Shown: positions 18,965 through 28,042, counted from the stretch's first letter. The stretch: 64,000 nucleotides of DNA from Methylosinus sp. PW1 (GCF_000745215.1 NZ_JQNK01000002.1:124001-188000), one strand, 5' to 3'. The notes: generated by a model not told the origin, from the letters alone. Numbers and translations: made by a program.

Positions 18965-20446
18965 GTGCGGCCGGCGGCCGGCGCGCGTCTCGCCGCTCTC
19001 GCGGTCTTCGTCCTTCTCGGCCTGTCCGGCTGCGCTCAGCTCGAGCGGCAGGGCGAGCTGCTCAATGGCGGCGGCGCGCAACATGCGCGGCTGCCCCCCG
19101 CCGTGCCGCGCACAGTCGGCGGCGAGCAGCCTTCCACCACCGAGCACAAGGAGCTGGTTTCGCAATTCGGCGGCGAATATCGCTTCCCTGTGGCGGAGCG
19201 TTATCTCGACGAAATATTGGTCAAGCTCGCGCAGGCGAGCGACACGCCGGGCCAGGCCGCCTATCGCGTGACGATCCTCAACACGCCGGTGGTCAACGCT
19301 TTCGCCCTGCCGAGCGGCAATCTCTATGTCACGCGCGGCCTGCTCGCGCTCGCCGGCGACGCCTCCGAGGCGGCGGCGGTGATGGCGCATGAGATCGCCC
19401 ATGTGAGCGCGCGGCACAGCGCGCTGCGCGCCGAGCGCGAGCGCGAGGCGGAGGTCATCAGCCAGGCCGCCGCCGTTATCCAGAGCAAGCAAAAGGGCGA
19501 TGACGTGCGCGCCTCGCAGCGGCTCTCCTTCGCGAGCTTCTCGCGGCTGCAGGAGCTGGAGGCCGACGCCATCGGCGTGCGCGTGGTGGCGCGCGCGGGC
19601 TTCGATCCGTACGGCGCGTCGCGCTTCCTCGCCGCGCTCGGCAAATCGGCCGAGCTGCGCGCGGTTCTCTACGGCAAGAAGAAAACGCCCGACCTCGACA
19701 TATTGGCGACGCATCCCTCGACGCCCGATCGCATCGCCAAGGCGGTCGCGGCGGCGCGCCAGATCAGCGCGCCCGGCGTCGGCTCGCGTGATCGCGAGGG
19801 CTATCTCGCCGCGATCAACGGCCTCGCTTATGGCGACGATCCCAATGACGGCTTCGTGCGCGGCCGCAAGTTCGCGCATCCGCGGCTGCGCTTCTCCTTC
19901 GTCGCGCCGGAAGGCTTTCTGCTCGAGAATTCGAGCGAGGCCGTTTTCGGCGTGAAGGAGGGCGACGACGAGGCGCTGCGGCTCGACCGTGTTCGCGCGC
20001 CGGTCGGCAAGACGCTCGAGGCCTATGTCGAATCGGGCTGGGTGGACGGGCTGCTGCGCTCATCGATGAAGCGCATCGACGTCAATGGATTGCCGGCGGT
20101 GGTCGCCAGCGCGCGCGCCGGCGAATGGAATTTCAAGCTCGCCGTCATACAGATCGACGACGAGCTCTTTCGAATGATTTTCGCCGTACGCGCGCTCGAC
20201 GAGGCGGCGGAGCGACGTTTCGCCGCCTCCGTCGCGACATTCCGACGCTCGAGCTGGGAAGAATCGCTGGACGCGCGTCCGCTGCGTCTCTCCATTGTCA
20301 GCGCGGGCGCGGACGACACCGCGGAATCCATGGCGCAGCGCATGGTCGTTCCCAATCGTCCGCTCGAATATTTCCAATTGCTGAACGGCCTCGAGCATGG
20401 AGGCCGCCTCACGCCAGGCGAGAGATACAAGCTCGTCGTCGAGTGA
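18965..20446 (+). CDS. M48 family metalloprotease lipoprotein with C-terminal LysM-like region
   Basis: A 493-residue lipoprotein. The signal peptide ends in a lipobox LLGLSGC with lipidated Cys23. The M48 catalytic motif HEIAH lies at 142-146, preceded by NAFALPSGNLYVTRGLL, with a downstream ELEADAIGVRVVARAGFDP helix supplying the third zinc ligand. After the protease domain comes about 120 residues of unknown fold, then a LysM-like end (IVSAGADDTAESMAQRMV...LNGLEHGGRLTPGERYKLVV), which may bind peptidoglycan. It resembles BepA/LoiP-type periplasmic quality-control proteases. GTG at 18965 was chosen: one base after the previous stop and just before the lipoprotein signal. Confidence 0.9.
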   Translation: MRPAAGARLAALAVFVLLGLSGCAQLERQGELLNGGGAQHARLPPAVPRTVGGEQPSTTEHKELVSQFGGEYRFPVAERYLDEILVKLAQASDTPGQAAYRVTILNTPVVNAFALPSGNLYVTRGLLALAGDASEAAAVMAHEIAHVSARHSALRAEREREAEVISQAAAVIQSKQKGDDVRASQRLSFASFSRLQELEADAIGVRVVARAGFDPYGASRFLAALGKSAELRAVLYGKKKTPDLDILATHPSTPDRIAKAVAAARQISAPGVGSRDREGYLAAINGLAYGDDPNDGFVRGRKFAHPRLRFSFVAPEGFLLENSSEAVFGVKEGDDEALRLDRVRAPVGKTLEAYVESGWVDGLLRSSMKRIDVNGLPAVVASARAGEWNFKLAVIQIDDELFRMIFAVRALDEAAERRFAASVATFRRSSWEESLDARPLRLSIVSAGADDTAESMAQRMVVPNRPLEYFQLLNGLEHGGRLTPGERYKLVVE

Positions 20447-20645
20447 GAAACGCTCACGGCGGATGGAACCGTCGCGCTCCGAAAATGTTGTAAGCCTTAG
20501 AATTCCCGGGGGGGCGGACGGCGGCGCCGGTTGTGTGGCCGCTCGGGGATTCTCCTCAATCGAGGCATCGTCGCAGCGCTTTTTACTCGATCGATCCCTT
20601 CGATCGAAAGCCTTTCGCGCGCGACTGCCACCCCGGAGAGCGAGA

Positions 20646-21521
20646 ATGGCTTATTTGCCCGGAGTTGGACGCGAGCTCGTAAAAGCGGCCATGGATGCGC
20701 CCTTTCTCGAACGCGAGGAAGAGAAACGTCTGGCGGTCGCCTGGAAAGACCATAAGGACACGAATGCGTTGGACAAGCTCGCCTCCGCGCATATGCGGCT
20801 GGTGATCGCGCTCGCCGTGCGCTTTCGCCATTACGGCCTGCCCGTCGCCGATCTGGTGCAGGAAGGGCATGTCGGCTTGCTCGAGGCGGCCGCGCGTTTC
20901 GCGCCGGAGCGCGACGTGCGCTTCTCCACCTATGCGACATGGTGGATTCGCGCCTCGATCCAGGACTATGTGCTGCGCAATTGGTCGATCGTGCGCGGCG
21001 GCACCAGCTCCTCGCAAAAGGCGCTGTTCTTCAATCTTCGCCGGCTTCGCGCCAAGCTCGCGCACGCGCCGCAGTCGGAAGCGGGCGACGCCTTTCAGGC
21101 CATCGCCGGCGCCATCGGCGTCTCGCGCGCCGATGTCGAGCTGATGAACTCGCGTCTCGCCGGTTCCGACGTCTCGCTCAACAGCCAATTGGTGGAGGAC
21201 GATTCCTCCACTTCCGCCGAGCGCATGGATTTTCTCGTCGATGATCGGCCGTTGCCGGACGAGGTCGTCGAGGATCGCGTCGACTCCGATCGTCGCGCGC
21301 GCTGGCTCGCCGATGCGCTGAAGCTCTTGTCGGAGCGCGAGCTGCGCATCGTGCAGGAGCGGCGGCTCAGCGAGAGCCTGGTGACGCTGGAATCGCTCGG
21401 CGATCGTCTCGGCATTTCCAAGGAGCGCGTGCGCCAGATCGAGAATCGCGCGCTGTGCAAGCTGCGCAAGGCGCTGACCAAAGCCCAGGAGACGCCGGAC
21501 TCGGCCGCGGCCGCCGAGTGA
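20646..21521 (+). CDS. rpoH: RNA polymerase sigma-32-type factor (RpoH)
   Basis: A 291-residue sigma-70 family factor of the RpoH class, directing heat-shock or stress transcription. Region 2 is clear (ASAHMRLVIALAVRFRHYGLPVADLVQEGHVGLLEAAARFAPERDVRFSTYATWWIRASIQDYVLRNWSIVR). The RpoH-typical TSSSQKALFFNLRRLRAKL box follows. Region 4 has ESLGDRLGISKERVRQIENRALCKLR. The ATG at 20646 is preceded by GGAGAG. Rhizobiales usually carry two RpoH paralogues; this one could be either. Confidence 0.93.
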   Translation: MAYLPGVGRELVKAAMDAPFLEREEEKRLAVAWKDHKDTNALDKLASAHMRLVIALAVRFRHYGLPVADLVQEGHVGLLEAAARFAPERDVRFSTYATWWIRASIQDYVLRNWSIVRGGTSSSQKALFFNLRRLRAKLAHAPQSEAGDAFQAIAGAIGVSRADVELMNSRLAGSDVSLNSQLVEDDSSTSAERMDFLVDDRPLPDEVVEDRVDSDRRARWLADALKLLSERELRIVQERRLSESLVTLESLGDRLGISKERVRQIENRALCKLRKALTKAQETPDSAAAAE

Positions 21522-21548
21522 GCGCGCCGCCTTCGCCGTTTCCCCAAA

Positions 21549-21580
21549 AAAAAACGCGGCCCCGACGGGCCGCGTTTTTT
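21549..21580. terminator. Bidirectional rho-independent terminator between rpoH and carD
   Basis: A stem CGCGGCCC/GGGCCGCG with a 4-base loop, flanked by nine A on the left and six T on the right, giving about 14 paired bases. It serves rpoH on the plus strand and carD on the minus strand. Confidence 0.92.
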
Positions 21581-21612
21581 CGTGCAAAATCGAAAGAAGA
21601 GGAGGCGCGACG

Positions 21613-23313
21613 TCAGGCGGCGCGCTCTTCGACGTCGTCCTCTTCGCCTTCGTCGTCGCTCGCATCGTCGCCGGCGTCCGCATCGGAGTCGCCTTTCGGA
21701 CCGCCGCGGCGCGGACCCTTCTGCAGGAAGGACTCGATCAGCTTGAGCGATTCCGAATCGAGCAGCTTGCGCACGGCCGCGACCTCGCGCGCCATGCGAT
21801 CGAGCGCCGCCTCATAGAGCTGGCGCTCCGAATAGGATTGCTCCGGCTGCGTGTCGGACCGGTAGAGATCGCGCACCACCTCGGCGATGGTGACGAGATC
21901 GCCCGAATTGATCTTGGCCTCATATTCCTGCGCGCGGCGCGACCACATGGTGCGCTTGACGCGCGCGCGGCCGCTCAACGTCGAGAGCGCCTTGTCGACG
22001 ACCTCGGTCTCGGCCAGCTTGCGCATGCCGACGGCCGCGACCTTGCTGGTCGGCACCTTCAGCGTCATCTTGTCCTTGATGAAGCTGACGACGAACAGCT
22101 CGAGGCTGAAGCCGGCCACTTCCTGCGTCTCGATCGCGATGATCTGTCCGACGCCATGCGCCGGATAGACGATGAACTCGTTCGTCTTGAACCCGAGCTT
22201 CTGCGCCGAGGTCTTCGCCTTCACGGCGACGGCGGGACTCGGCTTGATGGGGGCCGCAGCCGCGGTGCGCGCGGCGACGATGGCCTTGGGCGAAAGGGCC
22301 GAGCCCGTCGCGGCGCTCGTGGGAGCGGCGGGGACGGGGGCTCTGGGCGCCGGCGAAGATTTGGCGGTGATCGCCTTTCCTTGTGTCGATTTTGGCACTG
22401 GAATGGTTTCGCTCGAAGCTGGAGTTGAAACGGGCGCCGTCGCATTCGGCTCGCTCGTCCCCGCATCGGGGACGAGCGCGGAGGCGGCGACGTCGGAGTG
22501 CTCGATATCGGTTTTGATCGCGCTCTGGCGCAAGGACGTTGTAATTCTCGTCTCCCCGGTTACGCCGGCCGCAACGGCGGTTGAAGTCTCATGTGAAGTT
22601 CCCTGCGGAGCCGCTTTCGAGGCCTGCGGGCGGGTGGCCTCGACCGGCGCCTCGATGCTCGGCGCAGCGATGCTTTTCGCGTGAGGCGGAGCCTCGGCGT
22701 TCTTCGTGGGCGTGGTCGTGGCGCTCGCGCTACGCTTGGCGTCGCTGTTATGGGCGGCGCTGGCGCGGGCTCTGGCCTTGCCCGCTCCCGCAGCCTTGCG
22801 CGCGGCGACGCCTTTTGCAGGGGCGGCCTTGACGCTCCTCGAGGCGGCCGACTGCGATGCGCCCGAGCGGGCGGCGCTCGCCTTGGCCGCAGTCTTGGCG
22901 GCGGCGCGCGTCCTGGCGGCGGAGCCCGTCTTGGTCCCGGCGGAGCCCGTCTTGGTCCCGGCGGAGCTCGTCTTGGCCCCGGCCTTGCTCGTTGTCGTTC
23001 TCGCGGCGGGCGCTCGCGAAGCGCTCGTTCTCGCGGCCGTCTTGCCGGCGGCGGATTTCGCGCTTTTGGCGGAAGCAGGGGCCTTCGGAGCCGCGGCTTT
23101 GGCGGCTGCGCTCTTCGACGATGCGGAAGTCTTGGCGGCTTTGGCCGCCGCAGTCTTGCTGGTCTTGCCGGCGGCGCTCGCGCTCGCGGGCTTTTTGGTC
23201 GAAGGCTCCGCCGCGGCGGCCGAGGTCCGCGCCGTCCTGCTCGCCGCGCCGCGTCGCGCTCCGGCGACGGACGCCTTGCGGTTCTTTGCGGTCTTCTTGC
23301 TGGACGAGGGCAT
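21613..23313 (-). CDS. carD: CarD-family transcription regulator with a long histone H1-like N-terminal tail
   Basis: A 566-residue protein. The C-terminal 199 residues are a complete CarD/CdnL-like unit: the RNA polymerase-interacting Tudor-like domain (FIVYPAHGVGQIIAIETQEVAGFSLELFVVSF...) and the helical DNA-binding domain (WSRRAQEYEAKINSGDLVTIAEVVRDLYR), with an acidic end (DSDADAGDDASDDEGEEDD). Ordinary CarD proteins are 160-200 residues. The first 370 residues are an Ala/Lys/Ser/Thr-rich low-complexity tail with many AAK and KTA units, like histone H1 or HMGA-type tails. CarD stabilises the open promoter complex. The start at 23313 follows AAGGAG. fdxA lies upstream on the same strand, a common Rhizobiales order. 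Confidence 0.9.
   Translation of the reverse strand: MPSSSKKTAKNRKASVAGARRGAASRTARTSAAAAEPSTKKPASASAAGKTSKTAAAKAAKTSASSKSAAAKAAAPKAPASAKSAKSAAGKTAARTSASRAPAARTTTSKAGAKTSSAGTKTGSAGTKTGSAARTRAAAKTAAKASAARSGASQSAASRSVKAAPAKGVAARKAAGAGKARARASAAHNSDAKRSASATTTPTKNAEAPPHAKSIAAPSIEAPVEATRPQASKAAPQGTSHETSTAVAAGVTGETRITTSLRQSAIKTDIEHSDVAASALVPDAGTSEPNATAPVSTPASSETIPVPKSTQGKAITAKSSPAPRAPVPAAPTSAATGSALSPKAIVAARTAAAAPIKPSPAVAVKAKTSAQKLGFKTNEFIVYPAHGVGQIIAIETQEVAGFSLELFVVSFIKDKMTLKVPTSKVAAVGMRKLAETEVVDKALSTLSGRARVKRTMWSRRAQEYEAKINSGDLVTIAEVVRDLYRSDTQPEQSYSERQLYEAALDRMAREVAAVRKLLDSESLKLIESFLQKGPRRGGPKGDSDADAGDDASDDEGEEDDVEERAA
22921..22983. repeat. Three tandem 21-bp repeats inside the carD tail
   Basis: The unit GGAGCCCGTCTTGGTCCCGG plus one C occurs three times in a row (22921, 22942, 22963); the last copy has two changes. 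In protein it gives the repeated heptad TKTGSAG, in keeping with growth of the tail by slippage or duplication. Confidence 0.9.
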
Positions 23314-23713
23314 ACGCGGATACTCCTTCTGTTGCCCCGCTGTGGAGACGGGACGGGAAGCCTCGTGACCGAATGGGCTCATCGCGCCCCGGCCAGGACA
23401 GCGCCAATGACCGCGCATGCTTTGGCTGGCGAAAGTCCGACGCTTCTACAATATAGAGCCGACATTGGCGGCGAGCGCCGCCATCTTCGCCCATTCTCGA
23501 CGTCGGCGGCTGGCCGCTATTTCCGCTGTGGAAATCGCGACGCTTGCGCCCCTCGCGCCCGAAAGCTAATTCTTAATGTTCCGTATATCATGTGGTACGG
23601 GAAAAATCAAAGGAAAGGCGCCGGCGCCTTTCCGCATGGTTACGAGCGGCCGCGCTGGCGCCTTTGAATCTCTTAACGATTTCGCGAGCGCGTCCGCTGT
23701 GGACGATTGCGCG
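23314..23713. other. Intergenic region between carD and fdxA
   Basis: 400 bases. It contains the fdxA terminator at 23612-23633 and a second perfect hairpin at 23466-23483 (TGGCGGCG/CGCCGCCA, 2-base loop) in the probable carD leader. The carD promoter must lie here; no operator was recognised. Confidence 0.5.
23612..23633 (-). terminator. Terminator of fdxA (22-nt perfect palindrome)
   Basis: GGAAAGGCGCC is followed directly by its complement GGCGCCTTTCC. On the minus strand the stem is followed by TTTGATTTTTCCC, 80 bases after the fdxA stop, as in intrinsic terminators. Confidence 0.75.
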
Positions 23714-24052
23714 TCAGTCGCCTTCGCCGGGCTCGGGCGAAAAATGCGCCTCCAGCTTGCCGGGCTTGCCGTCCCATTCCTTGGCGTCGGCAGGCGGGTC
23801 GCGCTTGACCGTCACATTGGGCCAAGTCTGAGCGTATTCCGCGTTCAGCGCCATCCACTTCTCGAGGTCCGGCTCGGTGTCGGGCTTGATCGCCTCGGCA
23901 GGGCATTCAGGCTCGCACACGCCGCAGTCGATACATTCGTCAGGATGGATCACCAACATGTTGGCGCCTTCGTAGAAGCAGTCCACAGGACAGACTTCGA
24001 CGCAATCCATATATTTGCACTTGATACAGTTTTCCGTGACGACGTAAGGCAT
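23714..24052 (-). CDS. fdxA: Seven-iron ferredoxin FdxA
   Basis: A 112-residue [3Fe-4S][4Fe-4S] ferredoxin. The N-terminal cysteine pattern [21 protein letters not shown] and the second set [16 protein letters not shown] match the FdxA family, including the altered spacing that makes one cluster 3Fe-4S. A C-terminal extension of about 40 residues ([18 protein letters not shown]) is typical. It is a small cytosolic electron carrier whose partner is not evident here. The Met at 24052 ([10 protein letters not shown]) is the conserved family start. Confidence 0.95.
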   Translation of the reverse strand: MPYVVTENCIKCKYMDCVEVCPVDCFYEGANMLVIHPDECIDCGVCEPECPAEAIKPDTEPDLEKWMALNAEYAQTWPNVTVKRDPPADAKEWDGKPGKLEAHFSPEPGEGD

Positions 24053-24165
24053 GGGGCGTCCTCGATCCGCGGGCTTGCTAGCGTTTTTGAGATTGGGTTG
24101 CAAGCGGCCTCCCGGCCCGCGCGGCGCGCATGATATCCTGCGAGGGGTTGGAAGGGAATCGGTCT

Positions 24166-24999
24166 ATGGCGGAAATCGAATCGGCCTCGCAGGGCGTCTC
24201 GGCGCTGCCGGCGGCGCGTTGCGTGACGGCGCGGGCCTTGCTGCTCGGTGAGCGAATCGATACGGGCGGGCTCGAGCGGGCCGATCTCGTCTCCACATCG
24301 CCGCTCGCCTTTCCGGCGGGGCAGTCGGGCTTCGTCGTGCTCTACCGATTCGGCGTCGCCGTGTTGTTCGGCTTGTCGCCGCTCGAGGAGGACGAGATTC
24401 TGGCCAAGGTCGGCGCCCGCGTCGCCGGCGCCGCCGCGCGCCGAGACGACGAGACCCTGGTGCTCGAGATCACGCCCGAGGGCGACGACAAGACGCTGGC
24501 CAATGGCCGCCTCGCGATCAAGGACGCCTCCGGCGAGCGTCTGCTGGTGGTCGCCGACGCGCTGGCCAAGAGCGTGGCGCTCGCCCGCGACGAGCGCCGC
24601 GTCAACGCCGTCTTCGATACGATCGAGCCTTTCGCCGCCGAGCTCGCCAGCAAAGGAAGGCCGCCCTTCCGCCGCCGCGCCATGCTGGAGCTGATCGGCC
24701 AGACGCTGCTGGTGCAGCATCGCGTCTCCGGCCGCGTCGCCGTCGAGGACAAGCCGGACGTGCTCTGGGACCGGCCGGATCTGGAGCGCCTGTACTCCAG
24801 GCTCGAGGACGAATATGAGCTGGAGGCCCGCGGCCAGACGCTCAAAGCCAAGGTCGACGTCATCGGCGAGACGGCGCGGGCGCTGACCGAGATCATCGAC
24901 GTCGATCGCTCCGTGCGGCTGGAGGCGACGGTCGTCGTGCTGATTCTCGCGGAAATTCTGCTCACCTTGTTCCAGATATTCGTGCAGCGGGCGCATTGA
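24166..24999 (+). CDS. RMD1/DUF155 family membrane-anchored protein
   Basis: A 277-residue protein matching the RMD1/YagE family (DUF155), whose fungal members act at mitochondria in meiosis or mitochondrial ribosome anchoring; bacterial roles are unknown. Recognisable segments are VVLYRFGVAVLFGLSPLEEDEIL, then LLVVADALAKSVALARDERRVNAVFDTIEPFA, RRAMLELIGQTLLVQHRVSGRVAVEDKPDVLWDRPDLERLYSRLEDEYEL, and a single C-terminal membrane helix (ATVVVLILAEILLTLFQIF). It is probably tail-anchored facing the cytosol. The ATG at 24166 has GAAGGGA upstream. An MFS gene follows by 25 bases. Confidence 0.82.
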   Translation: MAEIESASQGVSALPAARCVTARALLLGERIDTGGLERADLVSTSPLAFPAGQSGFVVLYRFGVAVLFGLSPLEEDEILAKVGARVAGAAARRDDETLVLEITPEGDDKTLANGRLAIKDASGERLLVVADALAKSVALARDERRVNAVFDTIEPFAAELASKGRPPFRRRAMLELIGQTLLVQHRVSGRVAVEDKPDVLWDRPDLERLYSRLEDEYELEARGQTLKAKVDVIGETARALTEIIDVDRSVRLEATVVVLILAEILLTLFQIFVQRAH

Positions 25000-25024
25000 G
25001 GCCCTTTATGCCGAAAGCCCGCGC

Positions 25025-26188
25025 GTGACCCTCGGCCAGCTCTCCATTCTGGCCGCGGCTCTGTTTCTGGTCGGTTCGGCGGAGGTCGTCGCCGGGCCGC
25101 TGATGACCGCTATGGCCCCGGATTTCGGCGTGCCGCCGGCGGCCATCGCCTATCTGCCTGCGGCCTATGGCCTCGCCTATGCCGGTTTCGCCATCATCGC
25201 CGGGCCTTTGTCCGACCGATTCGGCCGCAAGCGTCCGCTGCAGGCGGGGCTGCTCGGCTTCGCGCTGCTCAGCGCCGCGCTCGCCAATTCCTCCAATCTT
25301 TCCGTGGCCATAGCGCTCAGCGGCCTGGCCGGCCTCTGCGGGGCTTTCGTTCAGCCCAATTCTCTGTCCTTCGTCGCCGATTCCTCTTCGCCCGAGGAAG
25401 TGGACATTCGCACGGCGCGCGTCTTCGTCGGGCTGATGTCGGCCTTCGTCGTCACGCCCTCCATCGCCGGATGGATCGCCGATCGTTTCGGCTGGCGCTA
25501 TGCCTATTATCTTCTGGCGCTGCTGGCGGCGCTCGCCTTTGTGGCGGTCTCGGCGGCGTTCCGGCCCGGCCGCGCGCATGGCGGCGGAGTGGTCTCCTTC
25601 GTCGCCACCCATAGAGGCGCGCTGGCGACGCCGGGCGTCCTGCGACGTCTGGCGGCGAGCTATTTCTGGCTCGGCTCGGTGGCGGGCTTCGGCGTGGTGG
25701 TCGCCGATGTCGCGGCGCGCAAGCTGTCGCTCTCGCCCACGGACGCCGGCCTATTGGCGGGCTTCTTCGGCCTCGTCACCATCGCCGGCAATCTTTCCGG
25801 GCCGCTCGCGCGCCGGCTTCTCGCCTATCGGGCGCTGCCCATCGCCTGCCTTGCCGCCTCGGTCGGCGTTTTCGCTTTTGCGCTGCCGGTCGGCTCGGTC
25901 GCGCAGCTCGCGCTCATCGGCCTGCCCTGGGCCTTCGGCTATGGCTGCGGCGGGCCGCTGCATCACGCCCGGCTCAGCGGAATGTCGGCGCAGTTTCGCG
26001 GCACGATCAACTCCTATCACGCGAGCCTGCTCAACCTCGGCATTTTCTCGACGTCCTTCCTGTTCGGCGCGCTGGCGCCGAGCGGGCTCGGGATTTTTTT
26101 CGCGCTCATCGGCGGGATATCTCTGATCGGCGCGACGCTGCTGGCCGTCGCCAATCTCGCCGAGCGGCGCGCGCTCACCGACCGATGA
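25025..26188 (+). CDS. MFS transporter
   Basis: A 387-residue permease with 12 predicted helices. The family loop between helices 2 and 3 is GPLSDRFGRKRPLQ; a second Arg/Asp-containing loop (GWIADRFGWRYAYYLL) follows helix 5. Length and pattern fit the drug:H+ antiporter-1 (AraJ/YdhP-like) group. The substrate is unknown. I see no usable ATG, so the GTG at 25025 (VTLGQLSILAAALFL) is the likely start. The 3' end overlaps that of convergent miaA by 14 bases. Confidence 0.85.
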   Translation: MTLGQLSILAAALFLVGSAEVVAGPLMTAMAPDFGVPPAAIAYLPAAYGLAYAGFAIIAGPLSDRFGRKRPLQAGLLGFALLSAALANSSNLSVAIALSGLAGLCGAFVQPNSLSFVADSSSPEEVDIRTARVFVGLMSAFVVTPSIAGWIADRFGWRYAYYLLALLAALAFVAVSAAFRPGRAHGGGVVSFVATHRGALATPGVLRRLAASYFWLGSVAGFGVVVADVAARKLSLSPTDAGLLAGFFGLVTIAGNLSGPLARRLLAYRALPIACLAASVGVFAFALPVGSVAQLALIGLPWAFGYGCGGPLHHARLSGMSAQFRGTINSYHASLLNLGIFSTSFLFGALAPSGLGIFFALIGGISLIGATLLAVANLAERRALTDR

Positions 26189-27098
26189 AGCGCGCCGCCT
26201 CTTCGACGGCCGCCTCTGTCTCCCCCGGCGCGATCCAGCGGAACGACGGCAGCTGGTGGCGCGCGAAGGTGAATTGCCGCTTCGAATAATGGCGCGTGTC
26301 GAGCTTGCCCTGCGTCGCCGCCTCCTCGAGCGGCAGCGCGCCGCGCAAATAGCGCAGCAAATGCGGAGCCCCATGCGCGCGCATCGCCGGCAGAGCGGGG
26401 TCGAGCCCGCGCGCGCCCATCGCCTCCACCTCCTCGAGGGCGCCTTTGCGGAGCATATCGTCGAAGCGCGCGTCTATGCGCCGATACAGCTCCTCGCGCT
26501 CCGGCGCGAGGAAGAAGGCGAGGCATTGCGATGGATCCAGCAGCGAGGCCATGCGCGCGCCTTGGAAAGACGCGAGCGGCTTGCCCGTCGCCGCGAAGAC
26601 TTCCAGCGCGCGCAGAATGCGCTGCGGATCGGTCGGCCGCAGCCGCGCCGCCGTCTCGGGATCGCGTTCGGAAAGGCGCGCATGAAGATATTCCGGCGTC
26701 CGGCCTTCCGCCTCGGCGCGGATTTTTTCGCGAATCTCGGGCGGGACTTGCGGAATGTCCGAGAGGCCATAGAGCGCGGCCTTGTAGTACATGCCCGTGC
26801 CGCCGGCGATGATGGGCGTGACGCCCTCCTGCTCGAGCGTGCCGAGAAGACGCCGAAAATCCTCGAGCCAGCGGCCGACGGAATAATTCACCGAAGCGTC
26901 GACATGGCCGAACAACTCATGGCGAATGCTGCGCTCTTCCTCCAGCGTCGGGCGGGCGGTCAAAATGCGCAGGTCGCGATAGACCTGCATCGAATCGGCG
27001 TTGACCACTGCGCCGCCGAGGCGCTGGGCGATCGCCAGCGCGAGAGCGGACTTGCCGCTCGCCGTCGGTCCTGCGATGAGAATGGCGCGTCTCGTCAT
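26175..27098 (-). CDS. miaA: tRNA dimethylallyltransferase
   Basis: A 307-residue enzyme that adds a dimethylallyl group to A37 of tRNAs reading UNN codons. It begins with the P-loop ILIAGPTASGKSALALAIA and continues with the catalytic Asp region NADSMQVYRDLRILTARPT. GGTGMYYKAALYGLSDIP and the tRNA-binding DPQRILRALEVFAATGKPL follow, with QFTFARHQLPSFRW near the end. The start at 27098 (MTRRAILIAG) is normal. It is divergent from serB with only 29 bases between, so their promoters must overlap. Confidence 0.95.
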   Translation of the reverse strand: MTRRAILIAGPTASGKSALALAIAQRLGGAVVNADSMQVYRDLRILTARPTLEEERSIRHELFGHVDASVNYSVGRWLEDFRRLLGTLEQEGVTPIIAGGTGMYYKAALYGLSDIPQVPPEIREKIRAEAEGRTPEYLHARLSERDPETAARLRPTDPQRILRALEVFAATGKPLASFQGARMASLLDPSQCLAFFLAPEREELYRRIDARFDDMLRKGALEEVEAMGARGLDPALPAMRAHGAPHLLRYLRGALPLEEAATQGKLDTRHYSKRQFTFARHQLPSFRWIAPGETEAAVEEAARFIGR

Positions 27099-27127
27099 CG
27101 GTCCTTCGCAACGACAAAACGAGCGAA

Positions 27128-28042
27128 ATGTCAAAAGCCCTCGTCGAACATGTCGCGACTTTCATCGCCGGCGCCGGCGGCCCGAAGCTGACGGTCGAGG
27201 CCGTGCGCGCCGCTGCGCCCGCCGGCGCGGTGGAGTGGCTGGAGCAGGGCGTCGCTGCGGATGTCTTTTTTCCCCTCGCGCCGGATGCTTTGCCGGAGCG
27301 GCGTCTTTCGCTTCAGGCGGCCGCGCGTGAGGCCGGCGCCGATGTGATCGTCCAGCCGAAGGCCGGGCGGCGCAAGCGTCTCCTCGTCGCCGATATGGAT
27401 TCGACCATGATCGGCCAGGAATGCGTCGACGAGCTGGCCGAATTCGCCGGGATTCGCGAGAGCATCGCGAAAATCACCGAACGCGCCATGCGCGGCGAGC
27501 TGGAGTTCGAGCCGGCGCTGCGCGAGCGCGTCGCTCTGCTCGCCGGACTGCCGGTCACGATCATCGAGACGATACTCGCCGAACGCATAAGCTTCACGCC
27601 GGGTGCGCGGCGGCTGATCGCGACCATGCGCGCCAATGGCGCCTATGCGGCGCTGGTCTCCGGCGGCTTCACGCTTTTCGCCGAGCGCATCGCGGCCAGC
27701 CTCGGCTTCGACGAGGCGCGCGCCAATCGGCTGGAGACGTGCGAGGGAAGAATCACCGGCGTGGTCCTGCCGCCGATCGCGGGCGCGGCCGCCAAGCGCG
27801 AGGCGCTCGAGGAATTGCGCGTGAGGCTGGCTCTGCCGGCGGAGGCGACGCTCGCGGTCGGCGACGGCGCCAATGATCTCGACATGCTCGCGGCGGCCGG
27901 CCTCGGCGTCGCCTATCACGCCAAGCCGAAAGTGGCGGAAGCCGCGGCCGCTCGCGTCGATCGCGCCGATCTTTCGGCGCTGCTGTTCGCGCAGGGCTAT
28001 CGACGCGAGGATTTCGTCGAGGCGGACATTCGCGAGGGTTGA
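27128..28042 (+). CDS. serB: Phosphoserine phosphatase
   Basis: A 304-residue HAD-superfamily enzyme making L-serine from phosphoserine, a step also tied to the serine cycle in methylotrophs. The catalytic DxDST loop is VADMDSTMIG (Asp89, Asp91), followed by QECVDELAEFAGI. Motif 2 is ALVSGGFT, and the Mg-site motif is GDGANDLDMLAAAGLGVAYHAKP. An N-terminal 80-residue ACT-like domain matches the long proteobacterial form. Confidence 0.94.
   Translation: MSKALVEHVATFIAGAGGPKLTVEAVRAAAPAGAVEWLEQGVAADVFFPLAPDALPERRLSLQAAAREAGADVIVQPKAGRRKRLLVADMDSTMIGQECVDELAEFAGIRESIAKITERAMRGELEFEPALRERVALLAGLPVTIIETILAERISFTPGARRLIATMRANGAYAALVSGGFTLFAERIAASLGFDEARANRLETCEGRITGVVLPPIAGAAAKREALEELRVRLALPAEATLAVGDGANDLDMLAAAGLGVAYHAKPKVAEAAAARVDRADLSALLFAQGYRREDFVEADIREG

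Noticed and set aside
20505..20535. The G-run near 20508-20514 as a quadruplex or regulatory site for rpoH
   Set aside because: Only one G-run of seven is present; quadruplexes need four tracts.
22921..22983. A CRISPR-like or mobile repeat
   Set aside because: Three adjacent 21-bp units without spacers inside a coding frame; a coding minisatellite.
22212..23313. The carD tail as a separate histone-like gene or an artefact of upstream extension
   Set aside because: The frame is continuous with the CarD domain, has an AAGGAG site before its ATG at 23313 and no comparable internal start, so a single fused gene is the simplest reading.
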